Shown one piece after another: positions 19,791-30,975 of a DNA stretch of 64,000 nt (positions within the stretch are counted from its first letter, which is position 1; each line of letters starts with the position of its first letter). Source of the stretch: Symsagittifera roscoffensis (taxonomy: Eukaryota; Xenacoelomorpha; Acoela; Convolutidae); contig NC_087066.1 in assembly GCF_963678635.1 (NCBI RefSeq), positions 62,362,054 to 62,426,053 of the forward strand, in the 5' to 3' direction. A program made the translations under genes and the position numbers. The notes beneath the pieces were generated by a model. That model searched no databases. It was not told the DNA's origin and worked only from the letters and a program-made list of their open reading frames with translations.

Positions 19791-20605
19791 ATATTTGTTT
19801 TTGGATTCCTGAAACAAAATGCGAATTAAGCTTACAGTTTGCAGATTCAGATTCTGTTTACAGTTGCTGACTCCGCAAAAGCACAATTTTTCAATGCACA
19901 AACAATATGATTTGTGTGCGTGTTCCACAAAATGTTCTGGGTTTCGCAAAGAAGTCTTGTTTTGGAGCAATTTTCAGCAATAGATCGTTTTGATTTTCAA
20001 TTTTTCACAATTATTTGTGTTTTTCAGAGATTCAAATATATGTTGAGAAAAAAAAAACACTCTGAGTTGGAACAATAAGAAAAATTGTTAATCGAACAAC
20101 AGGCTCTTTCAACTTCTTTTGTTCGCCTCAAAAAATGAACTCTCTATCGAGTTTTACACTGCTACTCACCGTTAGTATTTCTAACAGCTATTGGCGCGAA
20201 ACTTTTTCAATAAAAAACCTAATACGATTGAAGTAATCGTCGGTTTTAGGAAATTCTTGCCACATTTTATAAATAACATGTCAGAATTTAACTTGTTTGT
20301 TTCATCCAGCAGACAATGAATAAGTTCAATAGAGTAAATGTACAAGTCAAATAGAGCCAAACCGTGGTAACACGTGGTAGCCTAGAGTCAAACCGTAGTA
20401 ACATTTGTACCTTTCTTCTATCAAACTACAACGGCTAAAATTATATATTGAGTTTCAATGAGAAAGCAATGGTTGAGAGACTAAAGCTATCTTAAGCCAT
20501 AGCAGTCAGAAAATCTTGAAGCTGAACCTGAATATTCATAATTTAGACCCAGAAAGTGAAGTTGGCTGAAGTGAACTATTGTTTGTTTGCCATCATGATC
20601 ACATC
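19791..20605. other. Non-genic DNA
   Basis: No gene supported. A loose cluster of TTACAGTTTGCAGATTC-like units (about 19820-19885) belongs to the motif also seen near 13540, 14400 and 17900. The last 8 bases, ATCACATC, are the left target duplication of the following MITE. Confidence 0.5.
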
Positions 20606-20996
20606 CAGGGGCGGATCTAAGATTTTGACGACCTTTTTTTTTTTTTTTAGGTCGACCAAATTGATTTTTCGAGCTCTCCCAAAGCACGGTTTTGTCCCTA
20701 TTTTGGCCGAATTTTTTGCGCCGCAGGCAAAATTTTGAAAAAACAGTCAAAAAAGCCGTTTTTGGGCACTTTTTGAAAAATTTTGACAAAAAAATCGCGT
20801 TTTTTTTGGCGCGCGCTCCTCCTCAAAGTTAGTATATATTGGCGCCAAAGGCGCCTATAGAAAATGTTTAGGGTCGGTCGGCCAAAAATGGATTTCTTAA
20901 AAAGTATCAAAGGGGGGACCCTTTGGGTCTGCAGGGGGTCGAATCCCTGAGCGGGGAGGGCGTCCGCCCCCCCCCCCCCCCCTAAATCCGCCCCTG
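20606..20996 (+). mobile_element. hAT-type MITE, intact ends
   Basis: 391 bp with terminal inverted repeats CAGGGGCGGATCTA and TAAATCCGCCCCTG (13 of 14 complementary). It is flanked by a perfect 8-bp duplication ATCACATC at 20598-20605 and 20997-21004. The 8-bp target duplication and CAGGG-type ends are diagnostic of the hAT superfamily. It has no transposase ORF, so it is non-autonomous. The interior has a GGCGCC-AAA-GGCGCC block and a C-rich run before the right end. Confidence 0.9.
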
Positions 20997-21004
20997 ATCA
21001 CATC

Positions 21005-21609
21005 ATCAGCATCATCACTCGCAGTTTGCCTAAATCTTTTCTTGGTGTTCGATTATTTTGTCATAGTTTTTACTTTTTTAAATACGATGAAAATCTCTAT
21101 CGATAGAAAAGACAGAGATGCCCAATTGTGTGAAAATGGCAAAAAAAATTATCATCACTTAAAATTGGTGGCTTAAAAAGTTTATGAATTTGATGATATT
21201 TTTGAAAAAGCCGGAAAAAATTGATTTTTTTTCTCAACTTATTCCTCAACACGATAGTTAAAGTAGGATATGGTTTATTTAACTCCTATCAGTAAACTGA
21301 ACAGACCAAAAATTGCATCAAACCATTTAGTACATTTTGTAAGCGGGATTCAATCACCGCTTACTCGTTTATGGTATGAAATTCATTTCTCTCCTTAACA
21401 ATCCAAAGTTGGTAAGTCAGCAAAATTGGCTTTCAAACACCGTGAGTTCAACAAAAACTATCGTGAAGGGTGTATCAAACAAATTCTGATAAGTTTGAAA
21501 ATTGATAACTTTTGAAAAAACTGTTTTTGAATTTTGAAGTCGACGTTTTTTTTATCATAATATTTCCCCACACGCTATCTTAAATAAAAAGTGACAAAAT
21601 AGCTTCGAC
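21005..21609. other. Non-genic AT-rich DNA
   Basis: Between the two MITE copies. No ORF with motifs and no repeat recognised. Confidence 0.5.
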
Positions 21610-21898
21610 CAGGGGCGGATCTAGGATTTAATCCAAGGGAGGGGGGGGGGGAATTTTCAAAAAAATGTCGACACTTTTTTGTCGACTTTTTTTGGTCGAC
21701 CAAATTGATTTTCTTGACCACATTTTCTGGGCAAAAAATTTCAAAATTTAGTATATATTGGCGCCCAGGGCGCCTTTGGAAAAATTTTAGGGTCCATTAC
21801 CAAAAATTGATATCTCAAAATAGTACAAAGGGGGGACCCTTTGGATCGGTAGGGGATCGAATCCCTGAGAAAGGGCGTCCCCCCCCCTCCCTAAATCC
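21610..21898 (+). mobile_element. hAT-type MITE, right end lost
   Basis: Begins CAGGGGCGGATCTAGG and shares with the 20606 copy the order TCGACCAAATTGATTTT, TTAGTATATATTGGCGCC, AAAGGGGGGACCCTTTGG, TCGAATCCCTGAG and the C-rich run. The right terminal repeat breaks off after TAAATCC, where a different dispersed repeat (21899-21990) begins. No target duplication is visible. Confidence 0.8.
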
Positions 21899-21990
21899 TG
21901 CGAGTACCCTTGAAGCCACGCACATAACAGTTGCAAATTTTGATTTATGAAACTCTGAAAAACTTTTTGAAAGTTGGTGTAGCAAAAAGG
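21899..21990 (-). repeat. Dispersed repeat shared with 43831-43922
   Basis: The reverse complement matches the 3' flank of the CCDC57-like gene at 43831-43922 with only a few differences over about 92 bp, including GCTACACCAACTTTCAAAAA. It begins exactly where the MITE loses its right end. Confidence 0.75.
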
Positions 21991-22259
21991 CAGGATATCT
22001 TATTCAACTGCAGCTTAGTAAATCAAAAATGTTCACATGCTATTCGAACTGCTATTCCAGATGCTATTCAAATAGAAACAGATGAAAACTTGTACAAACA
22101 AAAAGCATACTGATCTCAAGTATTCCGTCAATTTCTTTCAAGGTCGGATCATCAAAATAGCTCGCATCAGGGCTCGGCTTTTAAAATTTCAATTGCATAT
22201 CAAGTAAATGAGCAATTTTTGACAAAAAAAAATACAATAAATTAAATACAATAATTATT
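21991..22259. other. Non-genic DNA
   Basis: A short ORF (21931-22113) spans part of this interval but has no recognisable motif. No further structure seen. Confidence 0.4.
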
Positions 22260-22780
22260 GTTCCGACTTTCGATTTGAAAGTAACGGAATATTTGTACTC
22301 GGGGTCGGTTTTTTTTCTTCAGACAAATTTCGACTTTTTAACTAGCCATTTTTGACGACAATTTTGTATATCATTCGAAAGTCATTCGAAAGTTACATTT
22401 GAAAAGACATTTCACCTGTGATAATTTTTCGTAAACGGGGGTTTAAAGATTGCCATTTTGGCCAATTTGGGACAATTAACGGGCGATATATTTCGCGCTA
22501 TTAACGCGTTAGCGGAGAGTTAATCCGTTTGAGAAATCGTTCCAATTTGGTTGAAAGAAGCATTTTTGCCATTATTGATTTGTTACAAGGAGCGGAATCT
22601 ATCCTTTTGTACTTAATATGGCGTGTGGGCGGATGATTTTCATTAAAAAATTCAAATTTTAGAAAAAAAAATTTTCATTTTGTTTTATTTCATTTACTTT
22701 TTTAATGTTATTACTGCTCCTTAAACATTAAAAGACGGTCGGAACAATCAGGGCTTCGCCCTGATACGAGCAGTCTTGTT
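22260..22780 (+). mobile_element. Helitron-like element, copy C
   Basis: About 521 bp with the family's left hairpin region slightly decayed (ACTTTCGATTTGAAAGT). The CpG core is conserved, and the right hairpin CAGGGC-TTC-GCCCTG is followed by ATACGAGCAGTCTTGTT. A small local duplication of GTCATTCGAAAGT replaces part of the family sequence near 22375. Confidence 0.75.
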
Positions 22781-23063
22781 ATATTTTCAAAAATATATAT
22801 ATATTTTTTGAGCTTACGCGCATTTTCAAAGTCAGTGAGCTATTTTGTACCGGATAACGCAAACGGATAACGTAATGAATGGAAAAAAATTAGATTGAGC
22901 CAGTTTAAATCAGAATGGTTTGTCGGTCGATCTTATTACCCGCCCATGCTTTATTTCAAACGAATCTAGTGAATCGTGAGCAATAGATATACGAGTTTTG
23001 AAAAATGAGCATTTTCAAAACCGTGATAATTTCTCACAAAATAATCACAGAGATAAGCTTATT
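22781..23063. other. Non-genic spacer between Helitron-like copies
   Basis: AT-rich spacer with a TA dinucleotide run. No gene. Confidence 0.4.
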
Positions 23064-23589
23064 GTTCCGACTTTCAATACGAAAGTAACGGAATATTTGT
23101 GCTCGGGGTCGGTTTTTTTTCTTCAGACAAATTTTGTCTTTTTAACTAGCCATTTCTGACGGTATCTTTTTATATCATTTGAAAGCAATTGTTGTCTTGA
23201 GCTTAAATTTAAAAAGATATTTCACCTGAGATTATTTTTTGTAAAGTTATAGGGGTTTAAAGATTGCCATTTTGGCCAATTTGGGACAATTAACGCGCGA
23301 TAAATTTCGAGCTATTAACGTGTCAGCGAGATTTAATCCGTCTTAGAAATCGTTCCAAATTGGTTCAAGGAAGCTTATATGCCATATTTGATTTGTTAAT
23401 AGGCGCAAAATTTATCATTTTGTACTTAATATGACGTGTGGGGGATGTTTATACATAAAATCTCAAATTTTTTCAAAAAAATTTTTCATTTTTTTATTAT
23501 ATTGAAATTTTTCATGTTATAAATGCTCCATAGACCTTAAAAGGCAGTCGGAACATTCAGGGCTTCGCCCTGATACGAGCAGTCTTGTT
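23064..23589 (+). mobile_element. Helitron-like element, copy D
   Basis: About 526 bp from GTTCCGACTTTCAATACG to CAGTCTTGTT, same orientation as A-C, moderately diverged, with both end blocks and the right-end hairpin intact. Confidence 0.75.
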
Positions 23590-23863
23590 TATAGTTTAAG
23601 CTGTAGACGACAATATTGGTTAGCGACGACTCTAAGTTGATGCTTGCATATATATACATACTGCTACATAAAATTGTATAAGCAAATTTTTTAAGATAGA
23701 AATGACTAACATCAGCTTGGTATGCATTCGGCTCCCTTTTCGACTTAATTTTTTAGTTTCGGTTTTCTAATTCCTCGTTGTGAGTATAACGCTTAGCATG
23801 TCACTCGTCTAGCAAATTCAATTTTTAAATCACCATATTTCGCTCAGCATGCTCGATTTGATT

Positions 23864-24085
23864 GTTTCAACTTTCGAAAAAAATGACCATGGTGTGGTTT
23901 TTTATTTCAAATTTTTAACCGGCTGTTTTTGAACGAAGTTCCAATCTAACATCTGGAAGGTATTGACGCTCTGAGACTAAATTAAAGTAGATGATAGCGT
24001 AGTCTGACAAAAATTGAGAAAAAAAAAACTTCCGCAGACATTAATGGACTGCACGAGCACTCGTCGTGATACGAGCAGTCTTGTT
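23864..24085 (+). mobile_element. Short variant of the Helitron-like family, copy E
   Basis: 222 bp starting GTTTCAACTTTCG and ending GATACGAGCAGTCTTGTT. Only the terminal blocks and a TTTTTAACCGGCTGTTTTTGA segment resemble the 530-bp family. The middle is different or deleted, and the right hairpin is broken (GCACTCGTCGTGAT). Shared ends with unlike interiors suggest a separate subfamily mobilised by the same machinery. Confidence 0.5.
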
Positions 24086-24719
24086 TACAAATGATAGAGG
24101 GTGTCAATTGCATCAGGCTATCTCAAACATAATTTAAAAACGACAAGGTAATTGTCTAACATAGTTTAATCAATTCAAATTCTAAGTATCAAGAATTTTT
24201 CAATAAAACCATAAAAATCGGATATCTCGAAAACTACAAGAATTTGAAAAGTCATATTTTGAGCAGCAACCCTATAACTGATATCTGGTATAAGTTATTC
24301 AATGGGTTTGAATTATAATTAGATTTTTTTTGCAACCTGAAAACAACTAATTGAAACTAAATTTGTGAACGAAGCAAGATTCTTCATTTTAAGTTTTTTT
24401 GTTTCATTATTGGGGGTAACAAATTCTTATTACTCATCATGTTTATCAATTTTGCACCTCTGCTGGCTAGCGACAGTAATTTGATCTTGTTTTTACAGAA
24501 AGGAGTAAAATATGCAGACTGTTTCGATTTTGTGTATTATATGAAAAACGTTTCACCAAATTATTGAAGTGAGAAAATTTCCCAATCATAGAGTTCCTAA
24601 TCATAAAATTCATGCAGTGTTAAAAATTTGTTATCTAAAAAATATTGCATTATGCTATCATACTTCTTTGTGAAGTAAATCATTCTGATTGTTTTACGAT
24701 GTGAAATCTTTATTTTAAA
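24086..24719. other. Non-genic AT-rich DNA
   Basis: No gene or repeat recognised between the short Helitron-like variant and the LINE remnant. Confidence 0.4.
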
Positions 24720-27400
24720 TAAACAACGAAAACTTTTTCCTGCATAAAAAAAGTAAGCCAAATTGTAATATTGGTTTCATATTTGCCCAAAAATATTTAA
24801 GAAGATTCGATGTTGGTAACAAAGTTATGCATTTTTGAAATTACGCCACAATGGCGTTTTAATTTAGTTACAGTTTTTTGAGTGTTCTGGTTAAACGACA
24901 ACTGTATATCTACAATTACGCCGAGGTGTTTACAAGATACAAGTTATTGCAACATAACCAGTAAGAAATAATCATTAAATCCAGTTAATTTTCGTTGAAA
25001 CTGACAGTTTCACAGGATAAATTTTTATATTCTGCAAAAAGGAAAACGCAGGGATTCGACACTGCTTGATGCAAGTCATTTATATAAAAACGAAAAATAA
25101 GATGGCCAGGAACAGACCCTTGTGGGACACCTGTAGAAAAATTTAACCAATCTGATGTGCAGTTACTGCTTTTTACACATTGATACCTGTCTGTTATATA
25201 ACTTTCGAGCCATTGATAACAGTTTCTTTCAACGCCAATTTGATCTAAATTTTAAAGAAAAGATTGATAATCAAATGCATCAGAGGCCTTTTTAGATTGA
25301 AAAAAAAAACAACAACATTTAATGATTTTACCCAATCCAACTGAAGGCGTTCAGTCATTTTTGCTAAAGCGTCGATTGTGGAACTTTTTTTCTCGAAATC
25401 CAAATTGCTTTTTGTACAGTAAGCCAATTTTTTTAGATAGTTGTATAAACTATAACGCATAATTTTTTCATTTATTTTTCTACAGCTACTCAACAGGGAA
25501 AAAGGCCGGTAGTTATTACTTTTCAATTTTGAACCACCCTTATATAATCTTAACACTTTTGCATACTTAAGCTTTTGGGGAAACTTCTCACAAAAAAGGA
25601 AAGATTTTTCATAAAAGATATATAAGGGGCTATAAGGAAGTCTGATTTTTCAGTAAAAGGTTTTTCTTGCATAAATTCCACTGGTTTGCATCCACTTTAA
25701 AATCGCAAAAACGTTTTTAGCCTCACTGATTTTGCAATTGAAAAGATACTTCAATTGACCAGCTTTCCTAACTTCAACAACTGGCTCGGTAGGCTCTATG
25801 GTAAGAGCTAACTTAGAGCCTATTGACCATAAAATAGTCATTGAAAGCGTTAGATATTAACCACGGATCCCATAAACTGTTGCCATCAACATTCAGCGAA
25901 GCCAAATTCTCAGCTTTTGAGCTTTTCCCAGTTATTTCATTTAGAAGCTTAAATACTTGATTCTCCTATGAATTTTTGAGTTTATGATGAAAACAGTTTT
26001 GTTTTAAAATTCTTACAAGCTTTTCAATTTTTCGACGTTGTTTTCTATTTTTAATTTTGTTTACTGGTGATCAATTTATTAGGTTTCTTTGACTTGTTCT
26101 TTTAGTAATGGCATTTTTCAAACCTTATGAAACCAAGACGCGTTGTTTTTTAATTTTGGGATAAATTTTTCTGATGGGGTTAACAAATTTAACGAGTCAA
26201 GAAAACCAATTTCATATTTATTGTTCGTATCTTTATTGTTCTCATCGTTGACGAGATTCGACAACTCTAATTTCGCTTTCAAAACGAATGAGAAATCGTT
26301 CAATTTTTTTTTCTATATAAGAAACGACATATCTCGGTTTGAATAGAGTGATTCTTCAGCTTCTGATATGAAAGATGCAGTCAAAATTACCGGATAGTGA
26401 TCGGAAATGCATTTATTTTCGAGAAACCTAGATTTGATTTTTCTAAATTGCTTGTCAACAAATTGTCCAACATGATTCAGAAGCTTCAGTAATTCGAGTC
26501 ACAGACTCGTTTAGAAAATCGAAAGCATTTGATGTTATTATTTCTAGACAACCTCGCTTTAGTTTTTGATTTAGATTTTATCGATATTGAAATCACCTGT
26601 TAAAAATTATTGGTATTTTGCTTTGAGCAACATGTTCAAGTTTTTTAATCAGTATTTCGATAAAAAATTGTCTGTCATATCTAGGTGGTACCTATGCTAC
26701 CAATATTATAGCTTTCTTGCCAAAAAATAGAACAAGAATTGAAACAGATTCAGGTAACTCCGAATCCAACTTATCAGTTAGAATAATTTCATTACCTAGT
26801 TGTATCATCGTTCCACCACCACGAGATTTTTTATATATGAAAACCCTTAAACTTAAAAAGGCTGATAACGTCCATTTCATTTAACCAAGTTTCGGTTAGG
26901 CAGAGTACATTAAGTGGAGACTCGAGGATACTTAGAAGTGCTTCCAAATCTATGTTTTGTTTTTTAGAGATCGTACATTAGATAACATAACATGAATATT
27001 AGCACAATTCATATTTGATTGTGTTTCAATTGATTCATGCTCCTTCTTGTCTATTGAAATTCCGGAAAACACCATTGAAGCAGTTCATCACAATCTCAAA
27101 ATTGTGATTTAAAAATCTCCACCTTTGCACGGTCCCGTTTTTTTATATACTTTTTAATCACTCTTCCATACCAAAATTTTTGTTCATTCTCTTGTCCATG
27201 TTGATTAAATTCTTTCGTAACCCTTCATCATCTGTATGAAATTAATCCTAGCAGTACTCAGATCTTCAAATTTTTTAATATTCCTGAATCTTTTGGTATT
27301 TCTCAGGTTCCTTTTGTTTTGTAGCATATGAACCTTTTTCATACGCCTGGCAAATTGAATTATTACCGGTTTCTCTCTTATCGCTCTTGACGGCACTTTA
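24720..27400 (-). pseudogene. Dead APE-type LINE (Jockey/CR1-like) with ORF1, endonuclease and RT remnants
   Basis: Read on the minus strand the remnants occur in proper order. Near 27396-27205 is an ORF1-like nucleic-acid-binding stretch (KPVIIQFARRMKKV, FEDLSTARINF). Near 26890-26340 is an APE endonuclease with GGGTMIQLGNEI, a frame-broken TGDFNID, and DHYPVILT. Near 25560-25245 are the first RT motifs (NNYRPFSLLSSCRKINEKI). Near 25135-25080 is GVPQGSV followed by INDL, then a decayed FAEY in place of FADD. Near 24930-24890 is HLGVIVD. Several stops and frame shifts interrupt it, so it is non-functional. No target duplication or poly-A tail was identified. The clade assignment is approximate. 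Confidence 0.8.
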
Positions 27401-27811
27401 AGTCACTTTTTGAATAAATAGAAAAATTTTCTTAGAAAAATTAGAAAACTTTTACGAAAATCAGAAGCTGATCTAAGGTTCTTTCAAGGGTTAGCGGGTT
27501 TTCAAAAAAGTTCCGGTCTTTTTATAGTTCGACGGAAGTAATTATCCGATTTACCGAGCGGTACCAGACCACTATGAAGAATTAGTTTGGACATAACCTT
27601 TAAATTAGAAATTTGGCGCCAAAGGCCCCTTTAGTTCCATTTTGGGATTAGACGGCCTTAATCTGTGGCACAAAATATTACCAAATGGGAGATTTTTTGG
27701 TTCGTGAGGGGTTCTGAAGGGGGATGGTTGTTGGACAAAAAAATTTGAGCTGATTTTCAACTTTTTCAAAAGGACGAAAGTGTTGTCAAAATAGCTAAAA
27801 CAAAAGTGCGG
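27401..27811. other. Diverged repeat debris
   Basis: Around 27600-27760 the order TTTGGCGCCAAAGGCCCC, a TTACCAAATGG block and a GGGGTTCTGAAGGGGGATGG block recalls the interior of the hAT-type MITEs at 20606 and 21610, but no terminal repeats are left. Confidence 0.35.
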
Positions 27812-28303
27812 AATCCTGAATATTCGAACTGCCTTTTAAGGTCTATGGAGCCGTAGTATTATGAAAAAATTAAACGTAATCTTTAAAAAAACGATTTTTT
27901 TTTCTAAATTTTATATATTTTTTTGAAAATTATCCACCCACACGCCATATAAAGTACAAAGTGATAGATTTCGCTCCTAGTACTAAATAAATTATGGCAA
28001 ATAGCCTGCTTCAACTAATTTGGAACAATTAAATTTCCGCTTCTGCTAAGATGATCGCGCGTTAATTGTCCATAATTGGCCAAAATGGCCAAAATGGCAA
28101 TCTTTAAACTCTCATAGCTTTACGAAAAATGATCACAGGTGAAATATCTTTTCAAGTTTAAGCTCAGGACAACAATACCTTTTGAATGATATTAAAAAAA
28201 TTCCGTCAAATATGGCTAGTTAAAAAGTCGAAATTTGTTTGAAGAAAAAAAAAACCCACCCCGAGCACAAATATTCCGTTACTTTCGTACCGAAAGTCGG
28301 AAC
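27812..28303 (-). mobile_element. Helitron-like element, copy F1 (abuts F2)
   Basis: The right-end hairpin is decayed (GGAATCCTGAATATTCGAACTGCC), but the interior and the left end (TTTCGTACCGAAAGTCGGAAC read on plus) are well kept. It ends at 28303 and the next copy begins at 28304, so F2-F1 is a second spacer-free head-to-tail dimer, in the opposite orientation to A-B. Confidence 0.7.
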
Positions 28304-28842
28304 AACAAGACTGATCGTATCAGGGCGAAGCCCTGAATGTTCCGACTGCCTTTTAAGGTTTATTGAGCAGCAGTAATACATAAAAAAATTAAATGAAATA
28401 AAATAAAATGAAATTTTTTTTTCTAAAACTTGAAATTTTTTATGAAAACCATCCCCCCACACGCCCTATAAAGCACAAAAAGATAAATTTCGTTCCTTGT
28501 AACAAATCAATTATGGCAAATAAGCTTCGTTAAACCAATTTGGAACGATTTATAAGACGGATTAAATCTCGCTTACGCGTTAATAGCGCGAATTATATTG
28601 CGCGTTAATTGTCCCAAATTGGTCAAAATGGCCAAAATGGCAAGCTTTAAACCTTCATAACTTTACGAAAAAGGATCACAGGTTAAATATCCCGTCGAAT
28701 TTAAGCTCAGGACATCAATAACTTTTGAATGATGTAACACAAAATTTTGTCAAAAATGGCTAGTTAAAAAGTCAAAATTTTTCCAAAGAAAAAAAAACCC
28801 CGATCACAAATACTCCGTTATTTTCATTACGAAAATCGGAAC
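28304..28842 (-). mobile_element. Helitron-like element, copy F2
   Basis: About 539 bp. Read on plus it opens AACAAGACTGATCGTATCAG with the intact GGGCGAAGCCC hairpin and closes with TACGAAAATCGGAAC. The left-end hairpin has point changes. Confidence 0.75.
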
Positions 28843-30426
28843 AAAATGTCACATTTACAAAAGTTTCATCCTTTGATTTTTTTTGTGGACACCACAACTG
28901 ATATGGAATTGCAAAGAAATTGTTTTTGTATTACAAAGACTATAAACTGAAAATTGTTTCAAACAATCTTTAACCAGCTAAATCAACCATAAATTGCTTA
29001 AAAATGAGTTGTTATATATATGATCGGTGTGACTATGGTTTGTTACATATATAATGTTTTGCTTGTAGATTAGAATTTAAGGAAGAGACAGCCGATGTTT
29101 TTGTAATCAATTTTCTTGTAACTCGATCAAATGGACAAACACGATCCTAAAAACGTCAAAAGAGCAAACCCAATTTTGATTATGATCGATTTTTTTACGA
29201 GATTAGGGACCTTGTCTGACGCACTCTGCCCATTACAAAATGGCGCCAAATGTTTCGTGTCGGCTAATACAATAACCAGGATTTAAAACGACAAGTTGTA
29301 GTCCATTTTATATGGTTCAATGATATTTATACTATTAGATCATCAATGAACCGTCCTGAGAAAATGCGGCACAGATGGATTGAAAATAAAACCTTCGCTG
29401 GTTGTAATTATGCAAATTTGACAGGCGAATTACTGCTTTCCTAATCGATGATTCGCTCCAATTGCTTTTTTGCGTTCCCTATGCTCCCTAATTAACTTTG
29501 AGCTTTGCAATTTTAAGTGTCAAAGGGGGTAGGGATAATCTGATGCTCATCTGTCAATAAAAATGCTGATCTGAACGAGAAATAGTAAACTGAAAAGGAT
29601 GTTAATTATCATGCTAAATAATAGTTTCCCCGAAGTACTTCTGTAGTCTAGCGAACGTCTCTCTAAATCGTGAAGTTTTTGTTAGAAAACCTTTTTTTTT
29701 CAAGATACCATTGAAAAACCACGTCTTTTGTGTTTGAAATTTCGTTTGTTTTTGTTGAAGTTTTCGTGAGATGTTGTTTTTGTTTTCGTTTGTTTTAAGA
29801 TCTTTATTTGTACTCGCATTGTAGTTTCAATGTGCAATTTCCAATCAAGTTGTTGCAAAATTTCCCTTTTTTCACGATTTGACGGCCCAACAGTTAACCA
29901 TACTTCATCAAACCTTTTGAAAGCTAAAAAGAGCTGAAAAATCCAGTACAGATTTTAATTTGAACTGAAGTTTGTTGGAGCGTCATATCATAAACTCTAT
30001 AATTAAGTGTACATCTTTTACTTATACATCATCTCAGACTTCCCTGGTCCAGCTTTCTTAACTGGATAGGTCTCTAAGGAAAAGAAACAATTTTTCTTTC
30101 ATCAACCTTTCCCCCTGTCCAACACATGTGAACAATTTCGCCCGAGTAAATACGCCCACTTTCACGTATTGCTCGTCCCAACATGGCCGTAAATTAACTT
30201 TAAGATCCCTTTATCTTAAATTAACTAGTTGAGGCTGACTCAACAGTAATAAAAGTGAGATCACGTCTTCAAAATGTTTAACATGAGTTAATTTAGTCTG
30301 AAAAATACATGCCCAAAAAACATATTATTACGTGAAAATTTGATCCGCCTTATGTTTATCTCAGATCAATTAGGTTTGCGTATTGAAGTGGCTTGTGCAG
30401 TCATTAAAAAATACCGAGTTGAGGTT
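28843..30426. other. Non-genic AT-rich DNA
   Basis: 1.6 kb without ORFs of note, splice-linked blocks or repeats that I recognise. Confidence 0.5.
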
Positions 30427-30639
30427 CCCGCACCGAAGTTTCTCGGATAAAAATAGATTATATTGAGAAAATGTTGCCGAAAATATTGCCATTATAATCG
30501 ATTATGTGTAACCAATTTAAGCAACAATTTCTATTATAATAGAAAGAAAATAGATTATTTTCATCAAGAATATATTGCCTTGTAATTCCACTGAAATGTA
30601 TTTTTTTCTCCACATAATCTCAATAAAATCTATTTTTTT

Positions 30640-30725
30640 TTGCCCTGAAATCGCCATGAAATCTCAATAAAATCTATTGTTTTTGCCATAAAATTGCAAT
30701 AAAATCTATTGTTTTTGCCATAAAA
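30640..30725 (+). repeat. 33-bp tandem repeat
   Basis: About two and a half copies of a unit containing CAATAAAATCTATTGTTTT followed by GCCATAAAAT. The first copy is degraded (CCCTGAAATCGCCATGAAAT). Confidence 0.7.
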
Positions 30726-30734
30726 AAACGGCCC

Positions 30735-30975
30735 CTCTAGCTTCCCCCCCCCCAACTGAAGGGGTAGGGTAAACTGGGGGGGCATAACCGGGGGGATGGG
30801 TAAATAAATCGGGGGGGGGGGGATAAAGTGGTAAACTGGGGGGAGGGTAAATAGTGGGAGTGGCGTAAAGTGGGGTGGGGGGGTAGTAAACTGGTGGGGG
30901 TAGTGAACTGGGGGCTTAACTGAGGGTGGGGGGGGGGGGTGTTTAAACTGGGGGGGGGGGGGGTGGGTAGCTTGT
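30735..30975 (+). repeat. G-rich minisatellite
   Basis: Irregular 12-20-bp units around GGTAAACTGGGGGG, with homopolymer G runs up to about 14. The plus strand has many closely spaced runs of three or more G and so is a strong G-quadruplex candidate. Run lengths may be unreliable in the assembly. Confidence 0.8.

Noticed and set aside
24086-24719. Extension of the LINE 3' end
   Set aside because: No poly-A or coding similarity found beyond about 24720.
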